Source of the DNA: Lutraria lutraria | Lineage: Eukaryota; Mollusca; Bivalvia; Venerida; Mactridae | Assembly: GCA_964023205.1 (NCBI GenBank) | Contig: OZ026851.1 | Coordinates: 9,031,637 to 9,095,636, forward strand | Reading direction: 5' to 3' | DNA length: 64,000 nucleotides | Shown here: positions 50,830 through 64,000 of the stretch, in pieces | Position numbering within the stretch: position 1 is the first letter of the stretch | Layout of the letters: the number at the start of each line of letters is the position of its first letter | The notes under the pieces: generated by a model | Told to the model about the DNA's origin: nothing | The model's database searches: none | The model's input: only the letters and a program-made list of their open reading frames with translations | Translations under genes and position numbers: made by a program

Positions 50830-51145
50830 CTTATTCAATGTGTGTTATGAGGTCAGAGGGAGTTAACACTTCGATGACCAGAAATGAACGTTTAATTCTA
50901 CAATAAATCACATTACTTTACGTGTTACTATTTACATTCCTATCAGATGACGTCATATCATGACGTCATCAAGTTATACGTGTATAAGATTTTACCAGCT
51001 AAAGAGTTTTAGCGGTTCATGCCCGACATTTGTAAGAATTTAATAAAACAAATGAATTTAATTGGAAATAAAAGGATTAAACTTTCATTTCTGGTCGTTT
51101 ATCAAAGTGTAAACTCCCTCAGACCTCATTACACACATTTCACAT
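50830..51145. mobile_element. Inverted-repeat MITE with TGACGTCA centre
   Basis: The left arm (about 50,830-50,888, 'tgaggtcagagggagtt', 'gaccagaaatga') is mirrored by the right arm (about 51,083-51,145, 'tcatttctggtcg', 'aaactccctcagacctca'). The middle carries 'tgacgtcatatcatgacgtc'. Part of the arm is repeated again at 51,165-51,230. Confidence 0.6.
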
Positions 51146-54100
51146 AAAGCCATTCGGGCTTTATTCAATGTGTTTTGAGGTCTGAGTGAGTTTACACATC
51201 GATAAACGACCAGAAATGAAAGTTTATTCCTATAATGAAAAGAATGCTCTATAAATGGGGTATATAATAATAATAATTCAAAAGTAGAAAATAGTTGTTT
51301 CCGTATCGGTTAAACGCAATAAAACAGCCACAAAATCATTAATTGGCTATAGGCCTATAAATGAACAAAACTTTCGGAAATGATGTATTTTTATCACATA
51401 AAACAATTAGTAATAAGTATATTAATCATTATGATAATATATATTAAATATCGTTATAAACATTTGAAATAAAAGTTGTTTCCGTACATAAAAGTTGTTT
51501 CCGCTTTTCAGGCAAATCGGTCACGGCTTGTGAATATTACGGCACCTCAATTTCAAAATGGCGTGACAGCACGGGATTTTTGAGAAGCAGATTAAAAAAA
51601 TGAAAAAGAAGCATAAATTAGAGACAAACATTACTCAGAGTTGCTGATATTGTATTTGAAAAAGGAAATCAGGTAAGTAAATTTGAATGCGCTGTTTTTC
51701 TTACTGCCAAAGTCCACAGGCACAGACTGGAAAAAAGCTCGTCATGGTCCATGGTGACTGAGACCGGACACTTTTCGCACAATTTTTACAATATCTTAAA
51801 AACTGTTTAAATTTGACACTAGATCTTTTACCTACAGGAAGCTAGGTTCAAGTCCAATAAGACGACATGTTTTTATTTTTCTTTCTAAATATAGAACACA
51901 CATTTTGAGACCCCGACGTGGGGTCATTAAATTGTGTTAACTTTGATTAAAACTGTACCATGTTTCCGGACTCTCAGTCGGCAGTCATAACACGTCCGTT
52001 TTATTATGTTATTGATTTTTTTTACTGTCAATCATTAATTTATGAAATATTTTACAAATATCATAAAATGATGTATAAAAATAAACATGAACTGCACCAT
52101 ATTATCAAAATGTGTGGTTACGGACTGTGGCTAAAAAAATCAATGTTTATCGTGATATGCTAGTTGATTATTATATGGTATGATTTAATAAAATTTTTTT
52201 AGCAGTTATCTCTTTTTTGGAAATGTTCCGTCTGCTTCATATATTCTAATATTTGACCCTTTTGAATTTTATCCGAGCCTCACTGAAATAGTTGCGCATG
52301 CGTAATGCGCTGTATTAGACTTCCCCCCGCGAACGTACATGTAAACAACTGGCGGAAAATGTAAATGCCGTATTTCTATTAAATATCCTTGCATTTCATT
52401 GAAGTTGATGATCTTACTTGTTGCAAAATAAAGCGCTTGAGTGCTCGACAACAAATTATCTAAGTAAACGCCGAAATAAAGCGTTTTAGCGGGTGTCCGG
52501 ATTTGATGGTCGTCCTAAATTGTAGGTCGCCAACCAGTAGTAAAACCCCTTGTATCTTTAAGTCTCTTAGACATTTTTTCTAAAAATTTTGTGTCAGTCC
52601 CCTACGGTCTGAACTTGGTAGGCATTCACCCATTGTAATTATTAAAACAGTGTATGAATTATTTTGAGTGTCCATAAAACCTTAGACAGGAGTGGTTTTG
52701 TTGTACAGTTAAAGAGTTCAGTGCTTGAACTGCCACCTTGGGATTGACACTAACTTTTTGAAGAGGATGTCAGCAGGACTCTACTAGCATAGAAAATGAG
52801 GAAGTCATCGCAAAATATAGATAACCATATAGTTCTCATTTTAATACATAAAAAATATGTTTGCCATTCAGGGCTCGACACTAAATTATTTTCCAACTTC
52901 TGAAACCTGCTGGTCCGACAGAATTTCAGGTGGTCCTCTTCCACCTATTTATAAATACAAACAAATTTCTGCATATCAATTATGCGACTTAATTTTGTCT
53001 TGTAATCACAGACAAAATATGTTTCATTTAATCTTTAAATTGTACAGAGATACACACATACCATAAACACAAAGTAAGTTTTATTAATTGATAAATCTCT
53101 TACACAGTAACACAGTAACAGTACTACCTTCAGTTTCTTTGGCTTTTGCACCTTTTATCTTGTTTAAGTCATGTTAACAAAATGCATAATGGAGATGTGT
53201 TTATGAACTTAAAATGATATTCCATCATATAAACTGAATTATGATTTTCATAAGACTTGAACACTGCTATCTTGCCAAATGGATATTTCATCATGAATGT
53301 GTGCCTCATGATTAAATATCAAGGATATGATACCACAATTAAACAAGGCTTTCATGAAATGCCCATTAGATGACATGTGCATGCACAACCAGGGCTTGAA
53401 CATTTTTCAAGGTTGCCAGTGTTTTTTCTCTCTTCATTGGGAAGAGGCCTTAGCCTGTTGATTTTGGGAATAATTATCGCTAAAACTGCAGATTTGGGAA
53501 ATAAAATAGCTGGTGTAAGTTTGGATTTTTGGGAAAACTGCATGATTTTAAAGAAATTTTCAATTGGGAAGAGGCCTATAATAGACCTCTGTTACAGAAG
53601 GTGAAAAATCACTGGTGGCACTAGTCCTGTAGGACTAGTAGCTGCAAATTCTAACTCGCCCTTTAGAAGAACCAACTCGCCCTTAAGAAAAATTAAGTAT
53701 TTTAAGTATTTGTATACTTTTAGAATGTAAGTTATGTAAGACTTTAATGGATGTATATTCTTCTGTTATGTATGACTGATTGTGGGGAAATTACATTGGA
53801 TACTGACATGAATGATTACAACATACATGAATGATACAGTACAGTTCGGCTGATTGTAATCGGCATTTTAATCTTTAATTGCTAAGGATCACCGTGATTC
53901 GCGTACATATAAAGCCTTTCACAAGAAGCAATAGTGATGTTTATTGTGAAAGCTTCTTCTACGTTCGCTTGCTGTCGTCTGTTCATTTTCGGAAAACGGG
54001 CACTGTTTATTATCAGAAAACAGGTAAAATGGTAAGATATTTCAGGATTTGACACTCCAGTCTGTTGATACGAGACCAACAATAATCAAGGCATCCAATT

Positions 54101-54228
54101 TATTTGTCAAGTATGAAATCCCTTTCTTGAAATAAATAGAAAAGCCGGCGAATGAGGCATTGTCGCAGTTAAAACTAACTTGTAAACTTGTTTTATATAT
54201 GCCGGGTACAGGGCGACAATCTTTTTTT
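51146..54228. other. Gene-free region
   Basis: Apart from the extra arm at 51,165-51,230, I find no gene or clear repeat. Short repeats such as 'gggaagaggcct' (53,450; 53,567) occur. Confidence 0.35.
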
Positions 54229-54860
54229 AGCTCACGTGGCACAGTGTGCCAAGGTGAGTGTTTAGGATCAAGCTATGTCCGTCGTCGTCCGTCTGTCCAT
54301 CGTCAACAATTTCTTTAAACAACATCTCCTCCAAAACCACTTGGTCAATTTCAAGCAAACTTCACAGGTGTGCTTTTTGCTTGATGCTCTACCAAAGTTG
54401 TTCACTTGATTTATATAGGCTTATAAAGGAAAATTAAAAAAATCTTCTACTCAAAAACTACAAGGCCTAGAGCTAAGATATTTTGTATGTAGCATTGTCT
54501 TGTGGACCTATACCAAGTTTGTTCAAATTATGGCCCCAGGGTCAAAATTGGCCCGCCCCGAGGTTTACTCTATTTTATGTAGGAAAAATTAAACTATCTT
54601 CTACTCCTAAACCACAAGGCCTAGAGCTTAGATATTTTGTATGTAGCATTGACTTGTGGACTTCTACCAAGTTTGTTCAAATTATGGCCCAGGGGTCAAA
54701 ATTGCCCCCCCCCCCCTGGTTTTCTCTATTTTATATTAGAAAATTAACAGATCTTTTTAGCTCACATGTCACAAAGTGAGCTATTAGGATCACTCTCCGT
54801 CCGGCATCGTGCTGTGTGCGTCGTGCCTCGTCAAACTTTATGTTGTGACCACACTAGGGG
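54229..54860 (+). repeat. Mollusc-type 'ttttagctcac..ggtgag' dispersed repeat
   Basis: Starts 'tttttttagctcacgtggca' with 'ccaaggtgag' and 'gtccgtcgtcgtccgtctg'. It contains a tandem duplication of about 158 bp ('aaggcctagagct', 'accaagtttgttcaaattat'). A second head 'tttttagctcacatg' begins near 54,756. I associate this family with bivalve genomes from memory. Confidence 0.6.
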
Positions 54861-55362
54861 CCACATTTTTAGCTCAATTTTAGCAGGATAATGCACGCAC
54901 ATAGCCTGTAATGTATTCAATAAGCAATTAGGAATTCTATTCATTGATTTCTAAGAGATTCATCAAGAAAAATGTCTTAGAAGTGTCCAGTTGTAGGAGC
55001 CGAACCAGTAGAGATTTTGTTATTAAATCCTCAGAATTGTTCTTAATCATCGAAGCTCATAAAAATTCATTTTCTTCATCTATAAGAGTGACTGCTCTTA
55101 ATTCAAATTAGCATTTTTTGTAAAACCAGAACTAGATTAAGAGAAAAACTGATCTTAACTTGAGAGGTTTTGAAACATTCTATGTTGTCTGTTCCTTATC
55201 TAAGAAATGTATGCTACATTTAATTATAAAAATCTAAAATATATATTTCAGATGTGAGTTTGATAAATGCAATGTATCTGGAGTAGTTAATGACCTTATT
55301 AAAGCCACATACAGAATGAAAAGTAAGTGAAATATTCAACAAACAAAGTACTGAAAGTACTC

Positions 55363-55510
55363 ATGGAAACTGAAATTATATAGACTTACATTGCCACACC
55401 AGGCAGAAACTATAGTTTAACAATTGCATGGCGGATTTAGAAAAACTTAATCCACATCAAATTTATGGTGCCGAGCAAGTGACGGCTATGGACCTGTCGT
55501 TCAGTTTCCA
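55363..55510. mobile_element. MITE family 'ggaaactgaac', copy 5
   Basis: Left end 'tggaaactgaaatta', right end 'gttcagtttcca'. Internal 'ttgcatggcggatttagaaa' is shared with copy 2. Confidence 0.7.
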
Positions 55511-55734
55511 AAAACATGTCATCTATTATTTTCAAGTTATGTGGGATGTTGTCTTGAAAAGTTGTTCATTGTTTTACCAATATTACATAATTATGTTGGT
55601 GTTATTTTTATATTTTCTCAGGATATCAAAGAGAAAACTCCAGTGTACACAGCAATAGAGAGAATCATCACGCTGTTATTATTTCATTATTACTCTCCTA
55701 CCCAAATCTAGATCGTAATTGTCTTAATGTTAAT

Positions 55735-55880
55735 ATTTTTAGCTCATCAAAGCACAAAGTGCTCATGGTGAGCTATTGTAATTGCATGATGTCCGTCATC
55801 TGTGTGTGCATCAACAATTGCTTTTAACAACATCTCCTTCTTAACCAGTTGGCCAATTTCAATGAAACATTACATGGATC
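55735..55880 (+). repeat. Second copy of the 'ttttagctca' repeat head
   Basis: 'tttttagctcatcaaagcac' followed by 'catggtgagctattg' and 'caacatctccttcttaacca', matching the head of the repeat at 54,229. Confidence 0.6.
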
Positions 55881-56811
55881 AGGGTTCCCATGCTACCTGG
55901 AAAAAGGGAAAGTCTGAAATTTCGAAAATTCTATTCCAGGTTGTGAAAGTGCCGGGATTTTTACGATATATGTTCAAAATAGAGAAAAATCTTGGGAAGT
56001 AAGAAATAGTAGATTTGTTGTCATAACGTGTAAATAAAACGGGACCGTTTTGTGAACATTTACTTGACCATGAACAATCACGATGTCTGCATTAGTGCGA
56101 TGCCTTTTTAGGCAAGAAATTGGCGTCAGTTCGCTGGGATTTGGAGTAAATATGCTGTCAATAACAGATGTGAAAACGTTGTTAACTACAGCGATCTAGT
56201 GCGTCTTCAGTACGCAACTCATTTGAAAAGCATGACTTTGAAGTCAAAATACTGGGTTTTATTTTTAAGTGCAGTTCCGATGATTCTGTTCACCGACTAA
56301 ATACAGCAATCGTATTTTTCCAAAAACATCTTCTAGTTTAAATATTATCCCAAATCAAGGAATGATTACCATAATTGCCCATGTAAGTGTCAAATTTATG
56401 CAATTAACAAAGTTTCAAGGCTACCAGTAATCCTATATTTCTTATCAACTAACATGTGACACGATACATTTGTAAAAATTCAACTGTTCTCGATAACATT
56501 ACATGATCGCATTCAAATTGAGGATATGACGTGTTTTGACCCAGGGAAACCCGGTATCTGTATCATCATACTCTTGCTGATGCAATAATACATGACAAGC
56601 AATTTTCTTCGAATAAAACCAAGTTTCAGTCCAAAACTAAGATAGTAGTGCATTTTACCTTTATTTACATAATGCAAGTTTTATCCATTCTTGAAAACTC
56701 CTATTTTCCACAAAAAGTCATACAGTTGAATCGCGATAGTCTGAAATGCGATAGTTAAAAAAATGTGATAGTTCGAAATGAAATTGAAGTCCCCAGATAT
56801 GTTTTTACACT
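55881..56811. other. Unique-looking spacer before the satellite
   Basis: No gene or obvious repeat is seen. 'gttgaatcgcgatagtctga' near 56,725 precedes the satellite. Confidence 0.35.
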
Positions 56812-59800
56812 ACAATAAAATTGAAATTCTAGAAATAACCATCTCCGTTAAAGTTCTCCAAGAGTTGCGGACAATCTTTGATGTTCAATATCTCTAGTAT
56901 TATTTGATCGGCAGCATTGAGATTACACATGCTAGTAATAGACATCAATGGAAATCAGTGACACAAAAGGCATGACCATGCTACGTTTACTTTGGATTTT
57001 ATTAACGTTTTAGAAATGTCAGTTTGAACCTGTTGAAATTTCATAAATTTGTCCGAAAACAAAATTTCTTAAAACTTGTTAATATTTGCATTTTTGCATT
57101 ACTCTCATACATGCGAGCAATATGAGGTATCACAAGACCACTTGAACGAAATCAATTTTTACGACAGAAATCCTTCCAGGTCCGGACCTGTTGAACTTTT
57201 GTAATTTTGTCCGAAACAAAATTTCTTAAAAATTGTTTATATTTCCAAATTTACATTCGTCTCAAACACACGAACAATATGAGGCATCACAAGATGACTT
57301 TTGAACGAAATCATTTTTTTAGACAAAAATCCTTTCAGGTCCGGACCTGTTGAACTTTTGTAATTTTGTCCGAAAACAACATTTCTTAAATCTTGTTTAT
57401 ATTTACATATTTGCATTCGTCTGAAATACACGAACAATATGAAGTATCACAAGACCACTTTTAGCATTTTAGAAATGGCAGTTTGAGAGAAAAAAATTTA
57501 GCGCAGATGCTTTACGAGACCAATTTTTATCTTGCATTGACTCTTTTATTGTAGATAGTACAAACATGGGACCATTACATACAAGTAGTGTGGATCAATG
57601 GAAATCTGTGATTAGAACAGCTTTGGTATAGTATGGTTACTTTTGGTTTTATTACATTTCTAGAATTGACAGTTTGGGAGAAAATTTCCTGGCGTCAAGA
57701 TTTTTTGACAAATCAAATTTGTTATTTTCTCCTTAAGTGTTGTTGGTACATGCATGCAACTTTACTTACAAGTAGTTGGCATCAACAAAAATTGGTGGCA
57801 ACGTTGATTTTGCTATGCTCTGCTTACTTTTGACTTTATTGAAATTCTAGAAATGACCGTCTTCGTGAAAGTTCTCCGAGAGTTGCGGACAATCTTTGAT
57901 GTTCAATATCTCTACCATTATTTGATCGGCAGCATTGAGATTACACATTCTAGTAATAGACATCAATGGAAATCAGTGGCACAAAAGGCATGACCATGCT
58001 ACGTTTACTTTGGATTTTATTAACGTTTTAGAAATGTCAGTTTGAGAGAAAATCTTCTTGCGTTGAAGCTTTACGACCAATTTTTATCTTGCATTTAGTC
58101 TTTAATTGTAGATAGTACAAACATGGGACCATTACATACAAGTAGTGTGGATCAATGGAACTCTGTGATGAGAACAGCTTTGGTATAGTATGGTTACTTT
58201 TGGTTTTATTACATTTCTAGAATTGACAGTTTGGGAGAAAATTTCCTGGCGTCAAGATTTTTTGACAAATCAAATTTGTTATTTTCTCCTTAAGTGTTGT
58301 TGGTACATGCATGCAACTTTACTTACAAGTAGTTGGCATCAACAAAAATTGGTGGCAACGTTGATTTTGCTATGCTCTGCTTACTTTTGACTTTATTGAA
58401 ATTCTAGAAATGACCGTCTTCGTGAAAGTTCTCCGAGAGTTGCGGACAATCTTTGATGTTCAATATCTCTACCATTATTTGATCGGCAGCATTGAGATTA
58501 CACATTCTAGTAATAGACATCAATGGAAATCAGTGGCACAAAAGGCATGACCATGCTACGTTTACTTTGGATTTTATTAACGTTTTAGAAATGTCAGTTT
58601 GAGAGAAAATCTTCTTGCGTTGAAGCTTTACGACCAATTTTTATCTTGCATTTAGTCTTTAATTGTAGATAGTACAAACATGGGACCATTACATACAAGT
58701 AGTGTGGATCAATGGAACTCTGTGATGAGAACAGATTTGGTATAGTATGGTTACTTTTGGTTTTATTACATTTCTAGAATTGATAGTTTGGGAGAAAATT
58801 TCCTGGCGTCAAGATTTTTTGACAAATGTAATTTTTTATTTTCTCCTTAAGTGTTGTTTGTACATGCATGCAACTTTACTTACAAGTAGTTGGCATCAAC
58901 AAAAGTTGGTGGCAACGTTGAATTTGCTATGGTCTGCTTACTTTTGACTTTATTGAAATTCTAGAAATGACCATCTTCGTGAAAGTTCTCCGAGAGTTGC
59001 GGACAATCTTTGATGTTCAATATCTCTAGTATTATTTGATCGGCAGCATTGAGATTACACATGCTAGTAATAGACATCAATGGAAATCAGTGGCACAAAA
59101 GGCATGACCATGCTACGTTTACTTTGGATTTTATCAACGTTTTAGAAATGTCAGTTTGAACCTGTTGAAATTTCATAAATTTGTCCGAGAACAAAATTTC
59201 TTAAAACTTGTTGATATTTGCATTTTTGCATTCCTCTCAAACACGCGAACAATATGAGGTATCACAAGACCACTTTTGAACGAAATCAATTTTTACGACA
59301 AAATTCCTTCCAGGTCCGGCCCTGTTGAAATTTCATAAATTTCTCCGAAAGTAAGATTCCTTAAAACTTGTTTATATTTGCATTACTCTCATACATGCGA
59401 GCAAAATGAGGTATCACAAGACCACTTGAACGAAATCAATTTTTACGACAGAAATCCTTCCAGGTCCGGACCTGTTGAACTTTTGTAATTTTGTCCGAAA
59501 CAAAATTTCTTAAAAATTGTTTATATTTCCAAATTTACATTCGTCTCAAACACACGAACAATATGAGGTATCACAAGATGACTTTTGAACGAAGTCATTT
59601 TTTTAGACAAAAATCCTTTCAGGTCCGGACCTGTTGAACTTTTGTAATTTTGTCCAAAAACAACATTTCTTAAATCTTGTTTATATTTACATATTTGCAT
59701 TCGTCTGAAATACACGAACAATATGAAGTATCACAAGACCACTTTTAGCATTTTAGAAATGGCAGTTTGAGAGAAAAAAATTTAGCGCAGATGCTTTACG

Positions 59801-62800
59801 AGACCAATTTTTATCTTGCATTGACTCTTTTATTGTAGATAGTACAAACATGGGACCATTACATACAAGTAGTGTGGATCAATGGAAATCTGTGATGAGA
59901 ACAGCTTTGGTATAGTATGGTTACTTTTGGTTTTATTACATTTCTAGAATTGACAGTTTGGGAGAAAATTTCCTGGCGTCAAGATTTTTTGACAAATCAA
60001 ATTTGTTATTTTCTCCTTAAGTGTTGTTGGTACATGCATGCAACTTTACTTACAAGTAGTTGGCATCAACAAAAGTTGGTGGCAACGTTGAATTTGCTAT
60101 GCTCTGCTTACTTTTGACTTTATTGAAATTCTAGAAATGACCGTCTTCGTGAAAGTTCTCCGAGAGTTGCGGACAATCTTTGATGTTCAATATCTCTAGT
60201 ATTATTTGATCGGCAGCATTGAGATTACACATGCTAGTAATAGACATCAATGGAAATCAGTGGCACAAAAGGCATGACCATGCTACGTTTACTTTGGATT
60301 TTATCAACGTTTTAGAAATGTCAGTTTGAGAGAAAATCTTCTTGCGTTGAACCTTTACGACCAATTTTTATCTTGCATTTAGTCTTTAATTGTAGATAGT
60401 ACAAACATGGGACCATTACATACAAGTAGTGTGGATCAATGGAAATCTGTGATGAGAACAGATTTGGTATAGTATGGTTACTTTTGGTTTTATTACATTT
60501 CTAGAATTGACAGTTTGGGAGAAAATTTCCTGGCGTCAAGATTTTTTGACAAATCTAATTTGTTTTTTTCTCCTTAAGTGTTCTTGGTACATGCATGCAA
60601 CTTTACTTACAAGTAGTTGGCATCAACAAAAGTTGGTGGCAACGTTGAATTTGCTATGCTCTGCTTACTTTTGACTTTATTGAAATTCTAGAAATGACCA
60701 TCTTCGTGAAAGTTCTCCGAGAGTTGCGGACAATCTTTGATGTTCAATATCTCTAGTATTATTTGATCGGCTGCATTGAGATTACACATGCTAGTAATAG
60801 ACATCAATGGAAATCAGTGGCACAAAAGGCATGACCATGCTACGTTTACTTTGGATTTTATTAACGTTTTAGAAATGTCAGTTTGAGAGAAAATCTTCTT
60901 GCGTTGAACCTTTACGACCAATTTTTATCTTGCATTTAGTCTTTAATTGTAGATAGTACAAACATGGGACCATTACATACAAGTAGTGTGGATCAATGGA
61001 AATCTGTGATGAGAACTGATTTGGTATAGTATGGTTACTTTGGTTTTATTACATTTCTAGAATTGACAGTTTTGGAGAAAACTTTTTGGCGTCAAGATTT
61101 TTTGACAAATCTAATTTTTTATTTTCTCCTTAAGTGTTGTTTGTACATGCATGCAACTTTACTTACAAGTAGTTGGCATCAACAAAAGTTGGTGGCAACG
61201 TTGAATTTGCTATGGTCTGCTTTATTTTGACTTTATTGAAATTCTAGAAATGACCATCTTCGTGAAAGTTCTCCGAGAGTTGCGGACAATCTTTGATGTT
61301 CAATATCTCTAGTATTATTTGATCGGCAGCATTGAGATTACACATGCTAGTAATAGACATCAATGGAAATCAGTGGCACAAAAGGCATGACCATGCTACG
61401 TTTACTTTGGATTTTATCAACGTTTTAGAAATGTCAGTTTGAACCTGTTGAAATTTCATAAATTTGTCCGAGAACAAAATTTCTTAAAACTTGTTGATAT
61501 TTGCATTTTTGCATTCCTCTCAAACACGCGAACAATATGAGGTATCACAAGACCACTTTTGAACGAAATCAATTTTTACGACAAAATTCCTTCCAGGTCC
61601 GGCCCTGTTGAAATTTCATAAATTTCTCCGAAAGTAAGATTCCTTAAAACTTGTTTATATTTGCATTACTCTCATACATGCGAGCAATATGAGGTATCAC
61701 AAGACCACTTGAACGAAATCAATTTTTACGACAGAAATCCTTCCAGGTCCGGACCTGTTGAACTTTTGTAATTTTGTCCGAAACAAAATTTCTTAAAAAT
61801 TGTTTATATTTCCAAATTTACATTCGTCTCAAACACACGAACAATATGAGGCATCACAAGATGACTTTTGAACGAAATCATTTTTTTAGACAAAAATCCT
61901 TTCAGGTCCGGACCTGTTGAACTTTTGTAATTTTGTCCGAAAACAACATTTCTTAAATCTTGTTTATATTTACATATTTGCATTCGTCTGAAATACACGA
62001 ACAATATGAAGTATCACAAGACCACTTTTAGCATTTTAGAAATGGCAGTTTGAGAGAAAAAAATTTAGCGCGGATCCTTTACGGGACCAATTTTTATCTT
62101 GCATTGACTCTTTTATTGTAGATAGTACAAACATGGGACCATTACATACAAGTAGTGTGGATCAATGGAAATCTGTGATTAGAACAGCTTTGGTATAGTA
62201 TGGTTACTTTTGGTTTTATTACATTTCTAGAATTGACAGTTTGGGAGAAAATTTCCTGGCGTCAAGATTTTTTGACAAATCTAGTTTTTTATTTTCTCCT
62301 TAAGTCTTGTTGGTACATGCATGCAACTTTACTTACAAGTAGTTGGCATCAACAAAAGTTGGTGGCAACGTTGAATTTGCTATGGTCTACTTACTTTTGA
62401 CTTTATTGAAATTCTAGAAACCACCATCTTCGTGAAAGTTCTCCGAGAGTTGTGGACAATCTTTGATGTTCAATATCTCTAGTATTATTTGATCGGCAGC
62501 ATTGAAATTACACATGCTAGTAATAGACATCAATGGATATCAGTGGCACAAAAGGCATGACCATGCTACGTTTAGTTTGGATTTTATTAACGTTTTAGAA
62601 ATGTCAGTTTGAACCTGTTGAAATTTCATAAATTTGTCCGAGAACAAAATTTCTTAAAACTTGTTGATATTTGCATTTTTGCATTCCTCTCAAACACGCG
62701 AACAATATGAGGTATCACAAGACCACTTTTGAACGAAATCATTTTTTTAGACAGAAATTGTTCCAGGGACGGCCCTGTTGAAATTTCATAAATTTGTCCG

Positions 62801-64000
62801 AGAACAAAATTTCTTAAACTTGTTCATATATACATTTTTGCATTCCTCTCAAACACGCGAACAATATGAGGTATCACAAGACCACTTTTGAACGAAATCA
62901 ATTTTTACGACAAAATTCCTTCCAGGTCCGGCCCTGTTGAAATTTCATAAATTTCTCCGAAAGTAAAATTCCTTAAAACTTGTTTATATTTGCATTACTC
63001 TCATACATGCGAGCAATATGAGGTATCACAAGACCACTTGAACGAAATCAATTTTTACGACAGAAATCCTTCCAGGTCCGGACCTGTTGAACTTTTGTAA
63101 TTTTGTCCGAAACAAAATTTCTTAAAAATTGTTTATATTTCCAAATTTACATTCGTCTCAAACACACGAACAATATGAGGCATCACAAGATGACTTTTGA
63201 ACGAAATCATTTTTTTAGACAAAAATCCTTTCAGGTCCGGACCTGTTGAACTTTTGTAATTTTGTCCGAAAACAACATTTCTTAAATCTTGTTTATATTT
63301 ACATATTTGCATTCGTCTGAAATACACGAACAATATGAAGTATCACAAGACCACTTTTAGCATTTTAGAAATGGCAGTTTGAGAGAAAAAAATTTAGCGC
63401 AGATGCTTTACGAGACCAATTTTTATCTTGCATTGACTCTTTTATTGTAGATAGTAAAAACATGGGACCATTACATACAAGTAGTGTGGATCAATGGAAA
63501 TCTGTGATTAGAACAGCTTTGGTATAGTATGGTTACTTTTGGTTTTATTACATTTCTAGAATTGACAGTTTGGGAGAAAATTTCCTGGCGTCAAGATTTT
63601 TTGACAAATCAAATTTGTTATTTTCTCCTTAAGTGTTGTTGGTACATGCATGCAACTTTACTTACAAGTAGTTGGCATCAACAAAAGTTGGTGGCAACGT
63701 TGAATTTGCTATGCTCTGCTTACTTTTGACTTTATTGAAATTCTAGAAATGACCGTCTTCGTGAAAGTTCTCCGAGAGTTGCGGACAATCTTTGATGTTC
63801 AATATCTCTAGTATTATTTGATCGGCAGCATTGAGATTACACATGCTAGTAATAGACATCAATGGAAATCAGTGGCACAAAAGGCATGACCATGCTACGT
63901 TTACTTTGGATTTTATCAACGTTTTAGAAATGTCAGTTTGAGAGAAAATCTTCTTGCGTTGAACCTTTACGACCAATTTTTATCTTGCATTTAGTCTTTA
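56812..64000. repeat. Higher-order satellite (557-bp monomers plus ~160-bp subrepeats)
   Basis: A 557-bp monomer recurs with 'tagtatggttacttttggtt' at about 57,629, 58,186, 58,743, 59,913, 60,470, 61,027, 62,196 and 63,525. Runs of monomers alternate with a block of ~100-165-bp subrepeats containing 'ccttccaggtccgg(a/c)cctg' and 'caatatgaggtatcacaaga'. Equivalent points recur at 57,237, 59,521 and 61,804 (period about 2,284) and then at 63,133 (1,329). The third higher-order unit therefore lost two monomers and gained one subrepeat. Repeated 66-codon frames are by-products. The array leaves the window at 64,000. Confidence 0.9.

Noticed and set aside
54483..54779. 98-codon frame
   Set aside because: Lies within the duplicated 'ttttagctcac' dispersed repeat.
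57237..63729. Repeated 66-residue open frames on both strands in the satellite
   Set aside because: They recur only because the monomers are near identical. One copy is frameshifted and no protein feature is recognisable.

Overview
The window is animal genomic DNA: AT-rich, intron-bearing, dense in short inverted-repeat transposons and minisatellites. It carries dispersed repeats beginning 'TTTTTAGCTCAC..GGTGAGC' that I associate with bivalve and other mollusc genomes. That assignment is from memory and tentative. No prokaryotic gene organisation is present.

Layout. 1-9,945 holds two exons of an unrecognised minus-strand host gene (first coding exon 9,057-9,945; next exon 4,913-4,987), a 2.0-kb piggyBac-like element (2,353-4,365) and several fold-back repeats. 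9,946-27,650 is gene-poor, with a 420-bp pyrimidine microsatellite, a ~600-bp fold-back element, pogo-like and other MITEs, and a 78-bp minisatellite. 27,838-45,138 is one complete 17,301-bp Polinton/Maverick (polintovirus-like) element. It has 299-bp terminal inverted repeats (TIRs) that I find identical base for base, and a 6-bp flanking direct repeat GACGTC. It is inserted inside a 34-bp minisatellite. 45,139-56,811 is again repeat-rich and gene-poor. 56,812-64,000 is a higher-order satellite that runs off the window.

The Polinton carries the standard replication and virion set: protein-primed family B DNA polymerase with an OTU-like N-terminal region, chromodomain integrase, packaging ATPase, adenain-type protease, double-jelly-roll major capsid protein, penton-like minor capsid protein, pVI-like and basic core proteins, and small membrane or unknown proteins. 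One conserved virion-associated gene is interrupted by an in-frame TGA (39,000-39,002).

The most unusual part is a set of four accessory genes near the two ends (28,157-28,879; 29,726-30,049; 30,249-30,476; 44,360-44,833). Each is followed within 10-27 nt of its stop by one or two perfect 6-bp-stem, 4-nt-loop hairpins matching the replication-dependent histone mRNA 3' stem-loop (GGYYCT-TTTC-AGRRCC then ACCA). In the TIR and internal copies these are followed by a GAAAGA-type purine tract where a U7 target would lie. Interior genes with a visible 3' signal have AATAAA instead. The promoters of three of the four carry multiplied CCAAT boxes or CRE/ATF sites, and TCAAGGTCA nuclear-receptor sites recur through the element. 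I infer that the accessory genes are tied to S phase while structural genes use TATA promoters and polyadenylation.

One accessory gene encodes a 75-residue protein with an N-myristoylation/palmitoylation-like start (MGNCLKS) and two YPDL motifs of the ALIX-binding late-domain class. Its convergent neighbour encodes two CCHC zinc knuckles. Together they resemble Gag functions (membrane anchor, late domain, nucleocapsid) spread over separate genes, which would suggest an ESCRT-linked exit route for a Polinton.
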